DNA from: Modicisalibacter radicis
GTDB lineage: Bacteria > Pseudomonadota > Gammaproteobacteria > Pseudomonadales > Halomonadaceae
NCBI RefSeq assembly: GCF_900961225.1
Contig: NZ_CAAHFN010000049.1
Span: forward strand, 56,874-120,873
Reading direction: 5' to 3'
DNA length: 64,000 bases
Shown: piece after piece, positions 37,182-46,760 of the stretch
Numbering within the stretch: position 1 is the stretch's first letter
Layout of the letters: each line of letters starts with the position of its first letter
The notes under the pieces: generated by a model
Database searches by the model: none
What the model saw: only the letters and a program-made list of their open reading frames with translations
What the model was told of the DNA's origin: nothing
Position numbers and translations under genes: made by a program

Positions 37182-38672
37182 TCAATAGGCGATGCACACC
37201 GATTTCAGCTCGGTATAGGCGTTGACCGCCTCGGGGCCGAACTCCTTGCCCAGGCCGGACATCTTGAAGCCGCCGAAGGGCAGGCTCGCGTCCAGGGTGA
37301 CATGGGTATTGACCCAGACGGTGCCGGCCTCGATGCGCGGTGTCAGCCGCATCGCCTGCGACAGGCTTTCGGTCCAGAGACTGGCCGCAAGTCCCAGATC
37401 GCTGTCGTTGACCAGGGCGATCGCCTCCTCCACGTCATCGAAGGGAATCACCGTCAGCACGGGGCCGAACACCTCCTCCCGGGCGACCTCCATCCCATGG
37501 TCGGCGCCGCTGATCACCACCGGCGACACATAGAACCCCTCCTTGGGTACCGCCCCGCCGACATGGATATCGGCACCCTGGGCGCGGGCGCGGTCGATGT
37601 AGTCGAGCACGCTGCGTTGCTGGCGCTGCGAGACCAGCGGCGTGACCTGGGCCTGCGGATCCATGCCCGGGCCCGCCGCCATGCCGTCCACCGCCTCGGC
37701 GAGACGCCGGCAGAATTCGTCGTGCAGGCTGCGATGGACGTAGAAGCGCGACGCCGCCGCGCATACCTGCCCCTGGTTGAGCAACCCGCCCATCAGCGCG
37801 CCGCCGACCGCCTTGTCGAGGTCGGCGTCCTCGAGCACCAGCATCGGGTTCTTGCCGCCCAGCTCCAGGGAGAAGTGCGCCATGTGCTCGACGGCGGCGT
37901 GGCCGATCTGCTTGCCGACCGCGGTACTGCCGGTGAAGGTGACCTTGTGTACGTCCGGATGTTCGGCCAGCCGCGTCCCGACCACCGAACCGGACCCCAG
38001 CACCACGTTGAACACGCCCCGGGGGACCCCTGCCTCGATCGCCAGCTCCGCCAGTCGCAGCACGCTCAACGGCGTTTCCGAGGCGGGCTTGAGCACCACC
38101 GAGCAGCCGGCGGCCAGCGCCGGCACGACCTTCCACAACGCGATCATCAGTGGAAAGTTCCAGGGCACGATCGCCGCCACCACGCCCAGCGGCTGGCGCA
38201 GGGTATAGGCGTTGAACTGCGCGCCCTCGGGCATGCCGATCGACATCTCGCGGGTGCTGCCTTCCAGCTTGGTGGTCCAGCCCGCCATGTAGCGCACGAA
38301 ATCCACCGAAAACCCCACGTCGACCGCCCGGGCGATATGAATCGACTTGCCCTGGTTCAGGGTCTCGATCTGCGCCAGCTCCTCGCCATGCCGCTCGATC
38401 AAATCAGCGAAGCGCAACAGGATCCGTTCGCGCACCGCCGGCGATAGATCGCGCCAGCGGCGGTCATCGAAGCTTGCCTTGGTCAGCGCGACGGCTTCGT
38501 CCGCCAGGGCACCGTCGCCCTCGGCCAGCGTCGCCAGCCGCCCGCCGGTGGCGGGGTCGAGCACATCGCGGGCATTGCCCTGGGCCCTGAAGCGACCGTC
38601 GATGAAAGAGCCGGTGGCGCGCTCGAGAAACGCCTGGACCGGCTCGGATGCCGACATCTTGTCGTAGCTCAT
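37182..38672 (-). CDS. Aldehyde dehydrogenase, phenylacetaldehyde dehydrogenase (FeaB)-like
   Basis: The 496-residue NAD-dependent enzyme has the family motifs PWNFPLMIALWKVVPALAAGC, FTGSTAVGKQIG, the general base Glu in LELGGKNPM and the catalytic Cys in NQGQVCAAASR. The GFSVDFVRYMAGWTTKLEG segment resembles phenylacetaldehyde dehydrogenases. It would oxidise phenylacetaldehyde or 4-hydroxyphenylacetaldehyde to the acid, feeding the homoprotocatechuate pathway downstream; the adjacent FeaR-like regulator agrees. The start at 38672 has AAGGAG upstream. A general betaine- or amino-aldehyde substrate is an alternative. Confidence 0.85.
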   Translation of the reverse strand: MSYDKMSASEPVQAFLERATGSFIDGRFRAQGNARDVLDPATGGRLATLAEGDGALADEAVALTKASFDDRRWRDLSPAVRERILLRFADLIERHGEELAQIETLNQGKSIHIARAVDVGFSVDFVRYMAGWTTKLEGSTREMSIGMPEGAQFNAYTLRQPLGVVAAIVPWNFPLMIALWKVVPALAAGCSVVLKPASETPLSVLRLAELAIEAGVPRGVFNVVLGSGSVVGTRLAEHPDVHKVTFTGSTAVGKQIGHAAVEHMAHFSLELGGKNPMLVLEDADLDKAVGGALMGGLLNQGQVCAAASRFYVHRSLHDEFCRRLAEAVDGMAAGPGMDPQAQVTPLVSQRQQRSVLDYIDRARAQGADIHVGGAVPKEGFYVSPVVISGADHGMEVAREEVFGPVLTVIPFDDVEEAIALVNDSDLGLAASLWTESLSQAMRLTPRIEAGTVWVNTHVTLDASLPFGGFKMSGLGKEFGPEAVNAYTELKSVCIAY

Positions 38673-38832
38673 CGCAAACTCCTTTGATTGGGATACGGGA
38701 AGCGGCACCGCGAGACGCGGAACACGGCTCGATGCGTACCGATCGGCACCGCCGATGGCCGCAGGCTAGCGCTTTCCGAGCCGGCTCCGCTTGAACCCTG
38801 CTGCCAGCCACATGACGCTCGCTGCCGGCTTC

Positions 38833-40173
38833 TCAAAAGTTGAAGCCGACCAGCAACTGGCTGTAATAGTTGCTGTCGCTGTCGCCAAGCTGGGTCCCGC
38901 CATCGCTCGCGGAAACGTCGGGGCTGTAGCGACCCAGCAGCGGCATGACCCACCAGCGCTCGCTCGGCGCCCACACGGCATACAGATCGATCTCGTTGCC
39001 GCTGAGATTCGGTCCCGCCTCCGTGGAGAGGGTGTCGAAGTCGTAGAGCATCGCGCCCAGGCTCACGCTCGCCGACGGCGTCAGCGTCAGGTTGATCTGC
39101 TGCACCCGGGCATTGGTATTGAAGGGGCCGGCGTAGTTGGCGGCGACCTCGCCCTGGAACCAGGTACCGAGCGCGCGTCCGTTACCGTAGAACAGCGGAT
39201 CGTACTGCTCGGAAAAGCGGCTGAACCGGTAGCTCACGGCAGGCGAGCCGGGCAGCTCGGCGAAGGTCCAGCCCGCCTCCAGATACCAGGCGTTCTCGTG
39301 GTCGTCGCTGCCGTTTTCCTGCCAGGCGTACTGGCCGGCGAGAAACAGGTTCTCGACGCCGGCGTTGCCCTGGCCGCGCAGGCTGTAGACCCGGGTATCC
39401 TCGCGCTCGGGGTAGAGAAAGGCGTAGTCGTCATCGACGTCGAGGACGTCGATGTAGGTCGCCCCCAGCGTTCCCGCGTCGGAGACGTGCTCCAGCGTGG
39501 CGACGCTGAGTTCAGGCTCGGCCTGGGCGGGGTTGCCCGACTTCAGCCACATCAGGTCCCCCCGCCACCCCCGATCGCCGCCGAGGCGCAGCACCGCGGT
39601 ATTCTCGAAGGACTGGCGCGCCGCCAGATAGTAGGCGCCGCCACGGTCGAGATCGCCGCCCAGCACCCCCTCGCCGAAATTGAGCGCATCGCCCGAGATC
39701 AAAAAGCCGTCGCCGACCTGGACGCGCTGACGCCCCGCGGACAGGTCGACACCATCCTGGCCCAGCACCGGGAACAGCGCGCCGGACTTCCAGCCGACGT
39801 AGAGATTCTCGAGATGGGTGCGCCGTTCATCGCCGGTGGTGAAGCCGGCGGCGTCGCCCTGGCCGAACGTTCCGCCCGAGACCCCGGCCACGTTGGCGTA
39901 GAGCGAACCACTGTCACCGCCCAGCGCGTGCGTGACATCGAGCCCGTACTTGACGAACCCCTCCTGCCAGTCGCGGCTGCCCGATTCGGCGGTTGCGGAT
40001 TGGGCGTAGCCCTTCTGGCTGTGAAAGGCTCCCAGCACGCCCTCGATATTGACGTCGACACGGGTCGTGCCATCGTCGAACAGTTCCGTGGCGCGGGCCC
40101 CGCCGGACGCCGAAAGCGTGACGACGGCCGCGATGGACAGCGTGGGCAGCAGATGTGGATAACGTGACGTCAT
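38833..40173 (-). CDS. Outer-membrane β-barrel porin, alginate-export-like
   Basis: The 446-residue protein has a signal peptide ending near GARAT and about 18 amphipathic β-strands rich in Tyr/Trp, finishing in the C-terminal Phe of LLVGFNF required for barrel assembly. Features such as LSAGRQRVQVGDGFLISGD resemble the alginate-export-like porins linked to uptake of organic acids and aromatics. It sits between the aldehyde dehydrogenase and the TRAP operon on the same strand, with spacers of 160 and 217 bp. A role in letting aromatic acids cross the outer membrane is inferred. Confidence 0.8.
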   Translation of the reverse strand: MTSRYPHLLPTLSIAAVVTLSASGGARATELFDDGTTRVDVNIEGVLGAFHSQKGYAQSATAESGSRDWQEGFVKYGLDVTHALGGDSGSLYANVAGVSGGTFGQGDAAGFTTGDERRTHLENLYVGWKSGALFPVLGQDGVDLSAGRQRVQVGDGFLISGDALNFGEGVLGGDLDRGGAYYLAARQSFENTAVLRLGGDRGWRGDLMWLKSGNPAQAEPELSVATLEHVSDAGTLGATYIDVLDVDDDYAFLYPEREDTRVYSLRGQGNAGVENLFLAGQYAWQENGSDDHENAWYLEAGWTFAELPGSPAVSYRFSRFSEQYDPLFYGNGRALGTWFQGEVAANYAGPFNTNARVQQINLTLTPSASVSLGAMLYDFDTLSTEAGPNLSGNEIDLYAVWAPSERWWVMPLLGRYSPDVSASDGGTQLGDSDSNYYSQLLVGFNF

Positions 40174-40326
40174 GCTGAAAGTCCCTTGTTGTTATGGCAT
40201 TTCCCGGGAATGCGCCGGGTGACATACGCCACGCTATCCGGCTGCACGGAGACGCGCTTGTCTCGGCCTGACGGAAATCTGGACGCGCCTGCCCGACCGG
40301 CGTGTCCTGGACGCCACGTACGCGAA

Positions 40327-40348
40327 AAACCGGCGCAATGGCCGGTTT
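40327..40348 (-). terminator. Rho-independent terminator of the TRAP operon
   Basis: An 8-bp stem (AAACCGGC / GCCGGTTT) with a 6-nt loop lies 43 bp past the dctM stop in the direction of transcription. On the minus strand the stem is followed by a T-rich stretch (GGTTTTTCG). Confidence 0.78.
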
Positions 40349-40390
40349 CGTCACCGCAAGAAGGAAAAGGAGGAATACGCTACCGCGGTC

Positions 40391-41710
40391 TCAAAGCCAT
40401 ACCAGCGACAGCGCCGGCACCAACACCACGATGGCGATACGCACCATGTCCGCGCCGATGAACGGCAGGATGCCGCGGCTTACGGTGGCAAGCGAGGTGC
40501 CGTGGCTGTACTTCTGCACGATGAACAGGTTCATGCCCATGGGCGGTGTGATCAGGCCGATCTCCACCACCATCAGCGCGACGATGCCGAACCAGATCGA
40601 CTTGGCGGTGGCGTCGAGCCCGAACAGGTCGAGCTCGAGGATGATCGGATAGAAGATCGGAATGGTGAGCAGAATCATCGACAACGAATCCATCACGCAG
40701 CCCAGCAGCAGATAGATCAGCAGGATGATCAGCAGCACCGTCAGCGGCGCCAGGCCGCTGCCCATGATCCACTCCGCCAGCGCCGTGGGCAGTTGTCCCA
40801 GCGCCAGGCCGCTGTTCAGCAGGTCGGCGCCGATCACCACCAGGTAGATCATGGCGGTCGCCTCCGCGGTGCCCGCCAGACTGCGGTAGACGCCCTGCCA
40901 GCGCATGCCGCCGCGCCAGACGGCGTAGAGACCGCAGGCAGCGGCGCCGATCGAGGCGGCCTCGGTCAGGTTGGCCCAGCCGCCGTAGAGCCCGTAGATG
41001 ACCACGGCGAAGATCACCAGTATCGGCGCGATATCGCCCAGGCTCGCCAGCCGCTCGGCCCAGCCGTGGCGTGGCGCCCGCTCGACGTCGCGCATGGTCC
41101 GCGTCGCCACGATGCGGATCACCACCAGATAGCCCGCCACCGCCAGCAACCCCGGCAGGATCGCCGCCATGAAGAGCGCGGCGATCGACTCCTGGGTCAG
41201 CACGGCGTAGACGATCAGCGGTACCGAGGGCGGAATCAGAATCCCCAGGGTCCCCGCCGCGGCGATGGTGCCCGTGGCCAGGCGCTTGCCGTAGTGGTAA
41301 CGCTCCAGTTCCGGCAGGGCCACCTGACTCATGGTGGTCGCCGTGGCCAGCGAGGAGCCGCAGATGGCACCGAAACCGGCGCAGGCCCCCGCCGCCGACA
41401 TCGCCAACCCGCCCCGCCAGTGACCGATCCAGCTGGCACTGGCGCGGAACAGCGCCTTCGATAGCCCGCCGTGGATCGCGAACTGCCCCATCAGCACGAA
41501 AATGGGAATGACCGCCAGGTCGTAGCTCGAGAATCGGGCGTAAACGAGATTGTTGAGGGTAAACAGCAACGCCCTGGTATCGCCGTCGTTGACCAGCCAG
41601 TAGCAGAGTGCCCCCGCCAGCAACATGGCGACCCCCACATGCCAGCGACAGCCCAGCATCACCAGCAGGACACCGAGCGCGATGGCGCCCACTTCCAGGC
41701 CACCGATCAT
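40391..41710 (-). CDS. dctM: TRAP transporter large permease DctM
   Basis: This 439-residue membrane protein is a DctM subunit with about 12 helices. Signatures include VIPIFVLMGQFAIHGGLSKALF, AAGTLGILIPPSVPLIVYAV and the final GLITPPMGMNLFIVQK. It couples solute uptake to the Na+ gradient together with DctQ and the DctP binding protein. The ATG at 41710 overlaps the dctQ stop (ATGA) and has GGAGGAGAG upstream. Within this cluster the solute is probably an aromatic carboxylate (inference). Confidence 0.93.
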   Translation of the reverse strand: MIGGLEVGAIALGVLLVMLGCRWHVGVAMLLAGALCYWLVNDGDTRALLFTLNNLVYARFSSYDLAVIPIFVLMGQFAIHGGLSKALFRASASWIGHWRGGLAMSAAGACAGFGAICGSSLATATTMSQVALPELERYHYGKRLATGTIAAAGTLGILIPPSVPLIVYAVLTQESIAALFMAAILPGLLAVAGYLVVIRIVATRTMRDVERAPRHGWAERLASLGDIAPILVIFAVVIYGLYGGWANLTEAASIGAAACGLYAVWRGGMRWQGVYRSLAGTAEATAMIYLVVIGADLLNSGLALGQLPTALAEWIMGSGLAPLTVLLIILLIYLLLGCVMDSLSMILLTIPIFYPIILELDLFGLDATAKSIWFGIVALMVVEIGLITPPMGMNLFIVQKYSHGTSLATVSRGILPFIGADMVRIAIVVLVPALSLVWL

Positions 41711-42213
41711 GGACTCTCTCCTCCCGTTGCCGCTTCTCGGCCGCCCCCGATCAGCCGGAGAACGCTCTGATGGAGCGCGCAGACCCCGAGCAGGGCCAGG
41801 CCCGGCAGCATGGCGACCTGGGGGATCCATTGCGGAATGCCCAGTTGCACGCTCTGGGCGCCGTAGTCGAGGCTGTCGACGGCCAACAGCGCCGTTCGCC
41901 ATACCAGCAACGCGCTGACCAGCGCCAGCATCAGGTGCGAGATCGCCAGCAGGGCGCGATTGAGCCCGGCCGGAAAGAGCGTGGCAACGATATCGACCCG
42001 GATGTGACGGTCGTTGACCTCGCACAGCGGCAGGAAGCAGACCACGGCGACCGCGACCAGCATCTGCAGCAGCTCGATGTCCCCCGTGATGGGCGCGGAG
42101 AAGAGCCGGCGGCCGATCATCGAGACCAGCGACATGCCGATCGCCGTCAGCAACAGCACGCCACCGACCATGGCCAGCGCCATTGCCGCGCGTTTCAACA
42201 CGATCCCCGTCAT
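41707..42213 (-). CDS. dctQ: TRAP transporter small permease DctQ
   Basis: The 168-residue protein has four hydrophobic helices and the DctQ pattern MIGRRLFSAPITGDIELLQMLVAVAVVCFLPLC with VRVDI-type HIRVDIV. It forms the small membrane subunit paired with DctM. It lies 51 bp after dctP and overlaps dctM by 4 bp. Confidence 0.9.
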   Translation of the reverse strand: MTGIVLKRAAMALAMVGGVLLLTAIGMSLVSMIGRRLFSAPITGDIELLQMLVAVAVVCFLPLCEVNDRHIRVDIVATLFPAGLNRALLAISHLMLALVSALLVWRTALLAVDSLDYGAQSVQLGIPQWIPQVAMLPGLALLGVCALHQSVLRLIGGGREAATGGESP

Positions 42214-42264
42214 GCCGGCCTCCGTGCGTCTTCTTCACGCCATGCGATGAATCCGGTCATCGAT

Positions 42265-43347
42265 TCACTCCGCGCGGCGCAGTTCGGGGGCATGCTCGTC
42301 GACGACCGACGCGAGTTGCTCGACCAGTGCACCACGGTCTGTATCGCCGTCGCCGTCGCCGGCGGCGATCCAGTCCTCGACGATGCCGCGGGTGGCGTCG
42401 CGCATGTCGTCATAGGCGGCGGCGTCGAGCGTGATCACCGTCTGATCGGGGTCGCCTTCCAGTCGTGTCCTGACCTTGGCGATCGCCTCGTCCCAGGCCC
42501 GGCCGAAGCGAACCGACAGCGTCTCTCCGCTCAGCGAATCGAGTACCTGACGCGCCTTCTCGGGTAGCCGGTCATAGCTGCGCTGGTTCATCAGCAGCGC
42601 CAGCACCGTCACCGTCGGTGTCGCCTGATCGGCCGCCGTCTCGATGTGGTAGCGGGTAACCTCGTCGAGCTTGGTCGGCGGCACGACCTCCCAGCCGGCC
42701 GAGGCGCCATCGATGACGCCCTTGGCCAGCGTGTCGGCGATCTGGGCCGGTGGCATGCTCACCGCCGAGGCGCCAAGCGTGTCGATCAAGTTCGAGGCCA
42801 TGCGCGTGGGCGCGCGCAGTCGCAGCCCCTGCATGTCGGCGCGATCGTGGACCGGGGTTTCCCGGGTATGGAAGACGCTGCCGCCATCGCTATGCACGGC
42901 AAGCACATGGTAGTCGGCGAAATCCGCCGCGGCGGGTCCCTGGGTGAATTCCCAGGCGATACGACTGCCCTCGACGCCACCGGCAGGCAGCATGAAGGGC
43001 AGTTCCAGCGCCTCGCTGCGCGGGAAGCGACCCGCCGAATAACCCAGTGCCGTCCAGGCGACATCGACGACACCGTTGCGCACCATGTCGGCGAGCTGCG
43101 CCGGGGTGCCGCCCAGTTGCATGGACGGGTATATCTGGCAGCGCAGCTCCCCCTCGGATTGCGTTTCGAGATCCTCGCACCAGGGCTCGATGACGTGCTG
43201 CTGGGCGTTGGACATCGCCGGCAGGAAATGCGAAATGCGCAGGGTGGTCGCCGCCGACGCCGCCTGGCTGGTCAAGCCGAGGACCAGACAGAGCCCCCAC
43301 ACCCGTGCCAGGCAGTGCATCATGGTTCCGGCTCTTTTCATTGGCAT
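42265..43347 (-). CDS. dctP: TRAP transporter substrate-binding protein DctP
   Basis: This 360-residue protein has a signal peptide (to about ASA, residue 33) and the DctP pattern LRISHFLPAMSNAQQHVIEPWCEDLETQ at the mature start. The ligand-contacting LRLRAPTRMASNLIDTLGASAVSMPPAQI contains the conserved Arg that binds carboxylates. It leads the dctPQM operon. An AT-rich palindrome identical in core to the one before the P450 gene lies 43 bp before the start. The substrate is most likely a carboxylate; an aromatic acid fits the context. Confidence 0.92.
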   Translation of the reverse strand: MPMKRAGTMMHCLARVWGLCLVLGLTSQAASAATTLRISHFLPAMSNAQQHVIEPWCEDLETQSEGELRCQIYPSMQLGGTPAQLADMVRNGVVDVAWTALGYSAGRFPRSEALELPFMLPAGGVEGSRIAWEFTQGPAAADFADYHVLAVHSDGGSVFHTRETPVHDRADMQGLRLRAPTRMASNLIDTLGASAVSMPPAQIADTLAKGVIDGASAGWEVVPPTKLDEVTRYHIETAADQATPTVTVLALLMNQRSYDRLPEKARQVLDSLSGETLSVRFGRAWDEAIAKVRTRLEGDPDQTVITLDAAAYDDMRDATRGIVEDWIAAGDGDGDTDRGALVEQLASVVDEHAPELRRAE

Positions 43348-43383
43348 TGGGTTTCCTCCGAACTCCGAGCGAGCATGCTATTG

Positions 43384-43407
43384 TGATCTTTAATAAATTA
43401 ATGATCA
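43384..43407. promoter_or_regulatory. Extended AT-rich palindrome before dctP (HpaR-type operator candidate)
   Basis: The core TTAATAAATTAA (43390-43401) is flanked by TGATC and GATCA, giving 20 of 24 symmetric positions. It lies 37-60 bp before the dctP start. The same 12-bp core stands at 46748-46759 before the P450 gene. The MarR-family regulator HpaR (57280) is the likeliest binder, by analogy with the AT-rich palindromes used by that family. Confidence 0.62.
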
Positions 43408-43474
43408 GACGTTGATAGGGCCTTCGGGCAGGTGCCAGTCGTGCCCCTGCCCCTCCGGTATGACGCCGGCGTCC

Positions 43475-46400
43475 TCAGGCCGGCAGTTTTTCCTCGGCCG
43501 CGAGCAGGGCCAGCACGCCCTCCGCCCAGTCCAGGGCAATGTCCGAGGCCGCCAGCGCGCCGCTGGCATCGTGGCGGCCATATTCCCCCACCCGCGTTGC
43601 GTCGCAGGCCATCAGCGCCTCGGTGAGCAGTTCGCTGCCGCGGGAATAGGTCTTGGCGTAGCTGCTGTCCCCCAGCCCAAGGCTGGCGAAGCGAATGCCA
43701 GCGAGATCCGGAGCGTCATCGCGCAGCGCCTCGTAGAATCCGCGTGCACCGCTGGGCACCTCGCCATCGCCGTAGGTCGAGCAGAGGATGAGGTAGAACC
43801 GTTCCGGGTCGAGCGAATGCGGGTCGGTGTCGGCGAGATCCGCGACGCTTACCGCGCAGCGCCCGTCGAGTGCCTGCTCGAGCTCTTCGGCCATGAGCTC
43901 GGCGTTGCCGGACTCGGTGCCGAACAGGATGCCGACCGACAGATCCCCCAGGTGTTCGCCCTCATCGGCCGCGCCCTGGGTGTCACGCTCGATCGCGATC
44001 GACGCGTCCCGCGCCGACGCGAGCAGCGCCTCGAGCGTGCAGAGCTTGGTGCGCACCCGCCCCGGCGTGGTTTCGGTGCGCTCCAGATGATCGATCCGGC
44101 GCCAGCCGTCGATGTCGGTCGCCTCCGAGTGGGGCACGAGCCCATCGCGCTGGCAGCGCACCTCGCCGGCGGCGATATCGGCCCCGATCACGCCGGCAAG
44201 CGCCCGGGCGTCGGTGCGCTGATCGGGGATCGTGCCCCGGGCGCCGCGCCGCAGCCAGCCGGCCAGATAGAGCCCGGCCTCAACACGCCCGGTCTCGGTA
44301 ACGCTCGGCAGCGCCGAAAGCGCGTTGGAAATGGCGTCACTCGGATCGGGCACGAAGCCGATGGCGGTAATCACCGAGTCCACGTCCAGTGACACGGCGC
44401 CCCCCTCGTGATCGAGCGTCAGCCCCTCGACCTGCGTCTGCCCGTCGATGCGCTCGGGTACCGCCTCGAACCACCACTCGACCGTCATGCGTGGCGTCCC
44501 TTCGACCTCGACCCGGCCCACGCCCGGCAGCGTACGCAGCGCGTCCAGCCGGGCGTCCTTGCCCTCCGGCATACTGCCGAGATCGACGCCGTGAAGGCGG
44601 TGGATGATGCCGCTGAACCGGCCCAGCTCGCGGATCATCACCGGATCAAAGCGGGCCTGCTGCGCGGGGGAGCGCCCGATGATATGAAGGGTGTCGATCT
44701 CGCGGGTCAGCGCGCCGTGCACGGCATCATCGATGTCGCTGCCCTCGAGTTCCGTCGGGCGGATCGACAACAGCCGCAGCACGTCGATGGCGACGTTGCC
44801 CTGCCCGACGATCGCCACACGCCGCCCGAGCGACGGCGTTGCCGTCTCGTCCGGGTGGCCATTCAGCCGCCGGGTAATGCAGCCCGCGCCGTACACCCGG
44901 GCCAGGGCATTGCCCGGGATCTCCAGCCGGCGATCCGCGTGTACGCCGGAGGCGAGCACCACCGCGTCGTAGCCAGCCCGCAGGTCATCGACGGTGACGT
45001 GCTGGCCGATGGTGGTGTTGCCGATAAAGCGCACATTGGATGAATCGAACAGGCGATCGAACTGGCGCGACACGGCTTTCGTGCCCTGGTGGTCGCCGGC
45101 GACGCCGTAGCGCAGCAGCCCGTAGGGCACCGGCAGGCGGTCGATGAGATCGATTCGGGCGCCGGGCATGCGGCGCTGGATTTCCTTGGCGGTGAAACAC
45201 CCGGCCGGCCCCGAGCCCACGATGGCCACATGCGGAGTCGCCTCGGATTCGGCGGCAGACCCCACCTGGCCACTGACCGACACGGACGCACCGCTGCCTT
45301 CGAGCGGACGCACGTCGCGCCAGGTCACCGGCAACGAGAGCATGCCGCGAAAGACCCAGCCACCGACGGAGGGATCGCGGTCGGGGTGAAGGTCGAGCCC
45401 CTTCAGGTGATCGAACAGCAGCGGCAGCGCCACATCGGCCACCTCCGCCCGCGCCGCCCGGGCGCCCAGGCAGACATGCGTGCCCTTGCTGAAGGCCAGG
45501 TGCGGCTTGACCTCGCGGTAAATATCGAATTCGTCCGCACGATCCCACACCGACTCGTCGCGGTTGGCCGAGAGAATGCAGATGCCCAGGCGGGCCCCGG
45601 CAGGCAGTTCGACCCCGGCCAGCACGGTGTTTTTCGTGGTCTGACGCGAGTACAACCCGATCGGCGCCACCCAGCGAATGGTTTCGTCGAAGACCGTCGA
45701 CCAGAGCCCGGGGTCACGCTCGACCGCGCGGCGCTGCTCGGGGTGGGTCAACAGTGCCCAGGCGGCCCCGCCCAGCGCATCCCGGGGCTCGTTGAGGCCA
45801 CCGCCGATGGTCATCTTGATGTTGGCGCGGATCTTTTCCAGCGGCATCCGGTCGTCGGGCGTGGACAACAGCGAGGAGATCAGGGAGCTGTCGCGATGAT
45901 GGAGGTGCCACTCGAGCATCTCGTCCAGCGCAACATCGATCTCATCAAAGGAGCGCTTGCCCGCCGCCCAGACCTCGGGGTCGTCGCCGTAGTTGCCGAT
46001 AGCGTCCATCAACGTCTGCGACCAGCGCTGCAGGTCATCGGCCTCGGCGTTATAGAGCCCGAGCATCATCTTCAGGCATTCGGCGGCGAACGGCGCCGAG
46101 AAGTCCCAGATCAGATCCGCCCCCGGCCCCTTGTCGATGAACCGGGCCAGTTGTTCCCGCCCCTTCTCGTGAAAGGTCCGGGTCCAGACGTTTTTGACCG
46201 TATTGGGCTTGAAAACGCTCTGCCACTGCCGGCGTTCCCGGTAGTGCTCCGGGTCGTCGCGGCGCAGCATCGAATGCCCCATGGCGCGGATCTGCAGCGA
46301 GTCCTTTTCGTTGGCGGAATAGGTTTCCTGGTCGTGCTCGGTCGTGATCACGGCCTCGTAGCTGGTGATCAGGTAGCGATTGACACTCGGCACCCAGTGA

Positions 46401-46513
46401 ACACCACCCTCGCGGCGAAGGCGTTCGTAGATCGGAAACGGGTCATGATAGAGCGTCTCGAGATCGACCCAGTCCGCCACGGGGGCGGAGCGGGGTGTCA
46501 ACGACTTGTTCAT
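43475..46513 (-). CDS. Self-sufficient cytochrome P450: P450–adrenodoxin reductase–flavodoxin triple fusion
   Basis: One 1012-residue chain holds a complete electron path. Residues 1-400 are a cytochrome P450: I-helix GGGLNEPRD (237-245, an NEP form as in GcoA-like enzymes rather than the usual GxDT), ExxR at 277-280 and heme ligand Cys348 in FSKGTHVCLG. Residues about 425-850 are an adrenodoxin-reductase-type FAD/NADPH module (GSGPAG 433-438, GQGNVA 570-575, GWLRRGARGTI). Residues about 855-1005 are an FMN flavodoxin (GTESGN 865-870, STYGDGEVP). The P450 part recalls the guaiacol O-demethylase GcoA. Next to the homoprotocatechuate genes, a methoxy- or hydroxyphenylacetate is a likely substrate (inference). 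Confidence 0.93.
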   Translation of the reverse strand: MNKSLTPRSAPVADWVDLETLYHDPFPIYERLRREGGVHWVPSVNRYLITSYEAVITTEHDQETYSANEKDSLQIRAMGHSMLRRDDPEHYRERRQWQSVFKPNTVKNVWTRTFHEKGREQLARFIDKGPGADLIWDFSAPFAAECLKMMLGLYNAEADDLQRWSQTLMDAIGNYGDDPEVWAAGKRSFDEIDVALDEMLEWHLHHRDSSLISSLLSTPDDRMPLEKIRANIKMTIGGGLNEPRDALGGAAWALLTHPEQRRAVERDPGLWSTVFDETIRWVAPIGLYSRQTTKNTVLAGVELPAGARLGICILSANRDESVWDRADEFDIYREVKPHLAFSKGTHVCLGARAARAEVADVALPLLFDHLKGLDLHPDRDPSVGGWVFRGMLSLPVTWRDVRPLEGSGASVSVSGQVGSAAESEATPHVAIVGSGPAGCFTAKEIQRRMPGARIDLIDRLPVPYGLLRYGVAGDHQGTKAVSRQFDRLFDSSNVRFIGNTTIGQHVTVDDLRAGYDAVVLASGVHADRRLEIPGNALARVYGAGCITRRLNGHPDETATPSLGRRVAIVGQGNVAIDVLRLLSIRPTELEGSDIDDAVHGALTREIDTLHIIGRSPAQQARFDPVMIRELGRFSGIIHRLHGVDLGSMPEGKDARLDALRTLPGVGRVEVEGTPRMTVEWWFEAVPERIDGQTQVEGLTLDHEGGAVSLDVDSVITAIGFVPDPSDAISNALSALPSVTETGRVEAGLYLAGWLRRGARGTIPDQRTDARALAGVIGADIAAGEVRCQRDGLVPHSEATDIDGWRRIDHLERTETTPGRVRTKLCTLEALLASARDASIAIERDTQGAADEGEHLGDLSVGILFGTESGNAELMAEELEQALDGRCAVSVADLADTDPHSLDPERFYLILCSTYGDGEVPSGARGFYEALRDDAPDLAGIRFASLGLGDSSYAKTYSRGSELLTEALMACDATRVGEYGRHDASGALAASDIALDWAEGVLALLAAEEKLPA

Positions 46514-46746
46514 GTGCGAACTCCACGGGTGTCCATCGGTATGACTGGCCCCACATCGTGGGCGTTTATGTGCGCATCACCCGCTCGCTCATGGGTTAAG
46601 GCGCAGCAGGCCGGGCAATCGCTGCGTGGCATGCAGGCCACCGCCTTGACCGCTGAAGTGTCGGGGTCGCCCGTGCGTTTCGGATGCCATGGGCGGACAT
46701 GTGCTCGAAGCACGAGCCGCCTGATCACGAACCAAGCTAGCCATTT

Positions 46747-46760
46747 GTTAATAAATTAAC
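46747..46760. promoter_or_regulatory. AT-rich palindrome before the P450 gene (HpaR-type operator candidate)
   Basis: GTTAAT-AA-ATTAAC is a perfect inverted repeat. Its 12-bp core is identical to the site before dctP. It is the only clear operator-like feature between the monooxygenase and P450 genes, and lies 234 bp before the P450 ATG. Confidence 0.62.

Noticed and set aside
46510..46728. 72-codon minus-strand frame ending at the P450 start
   Set aside because: No ribosome-binding site, no recognisable features and arginine/cysteine-rich composition. Kept only as a note for the leader region.
45089..46759. 556-codon plus-strand frame opposite the P450 gene
   Set aside because: Shadow of the P450 heme domain, whose motifs (ExxR, heme Cys, I-helix) are all on the minus strand.
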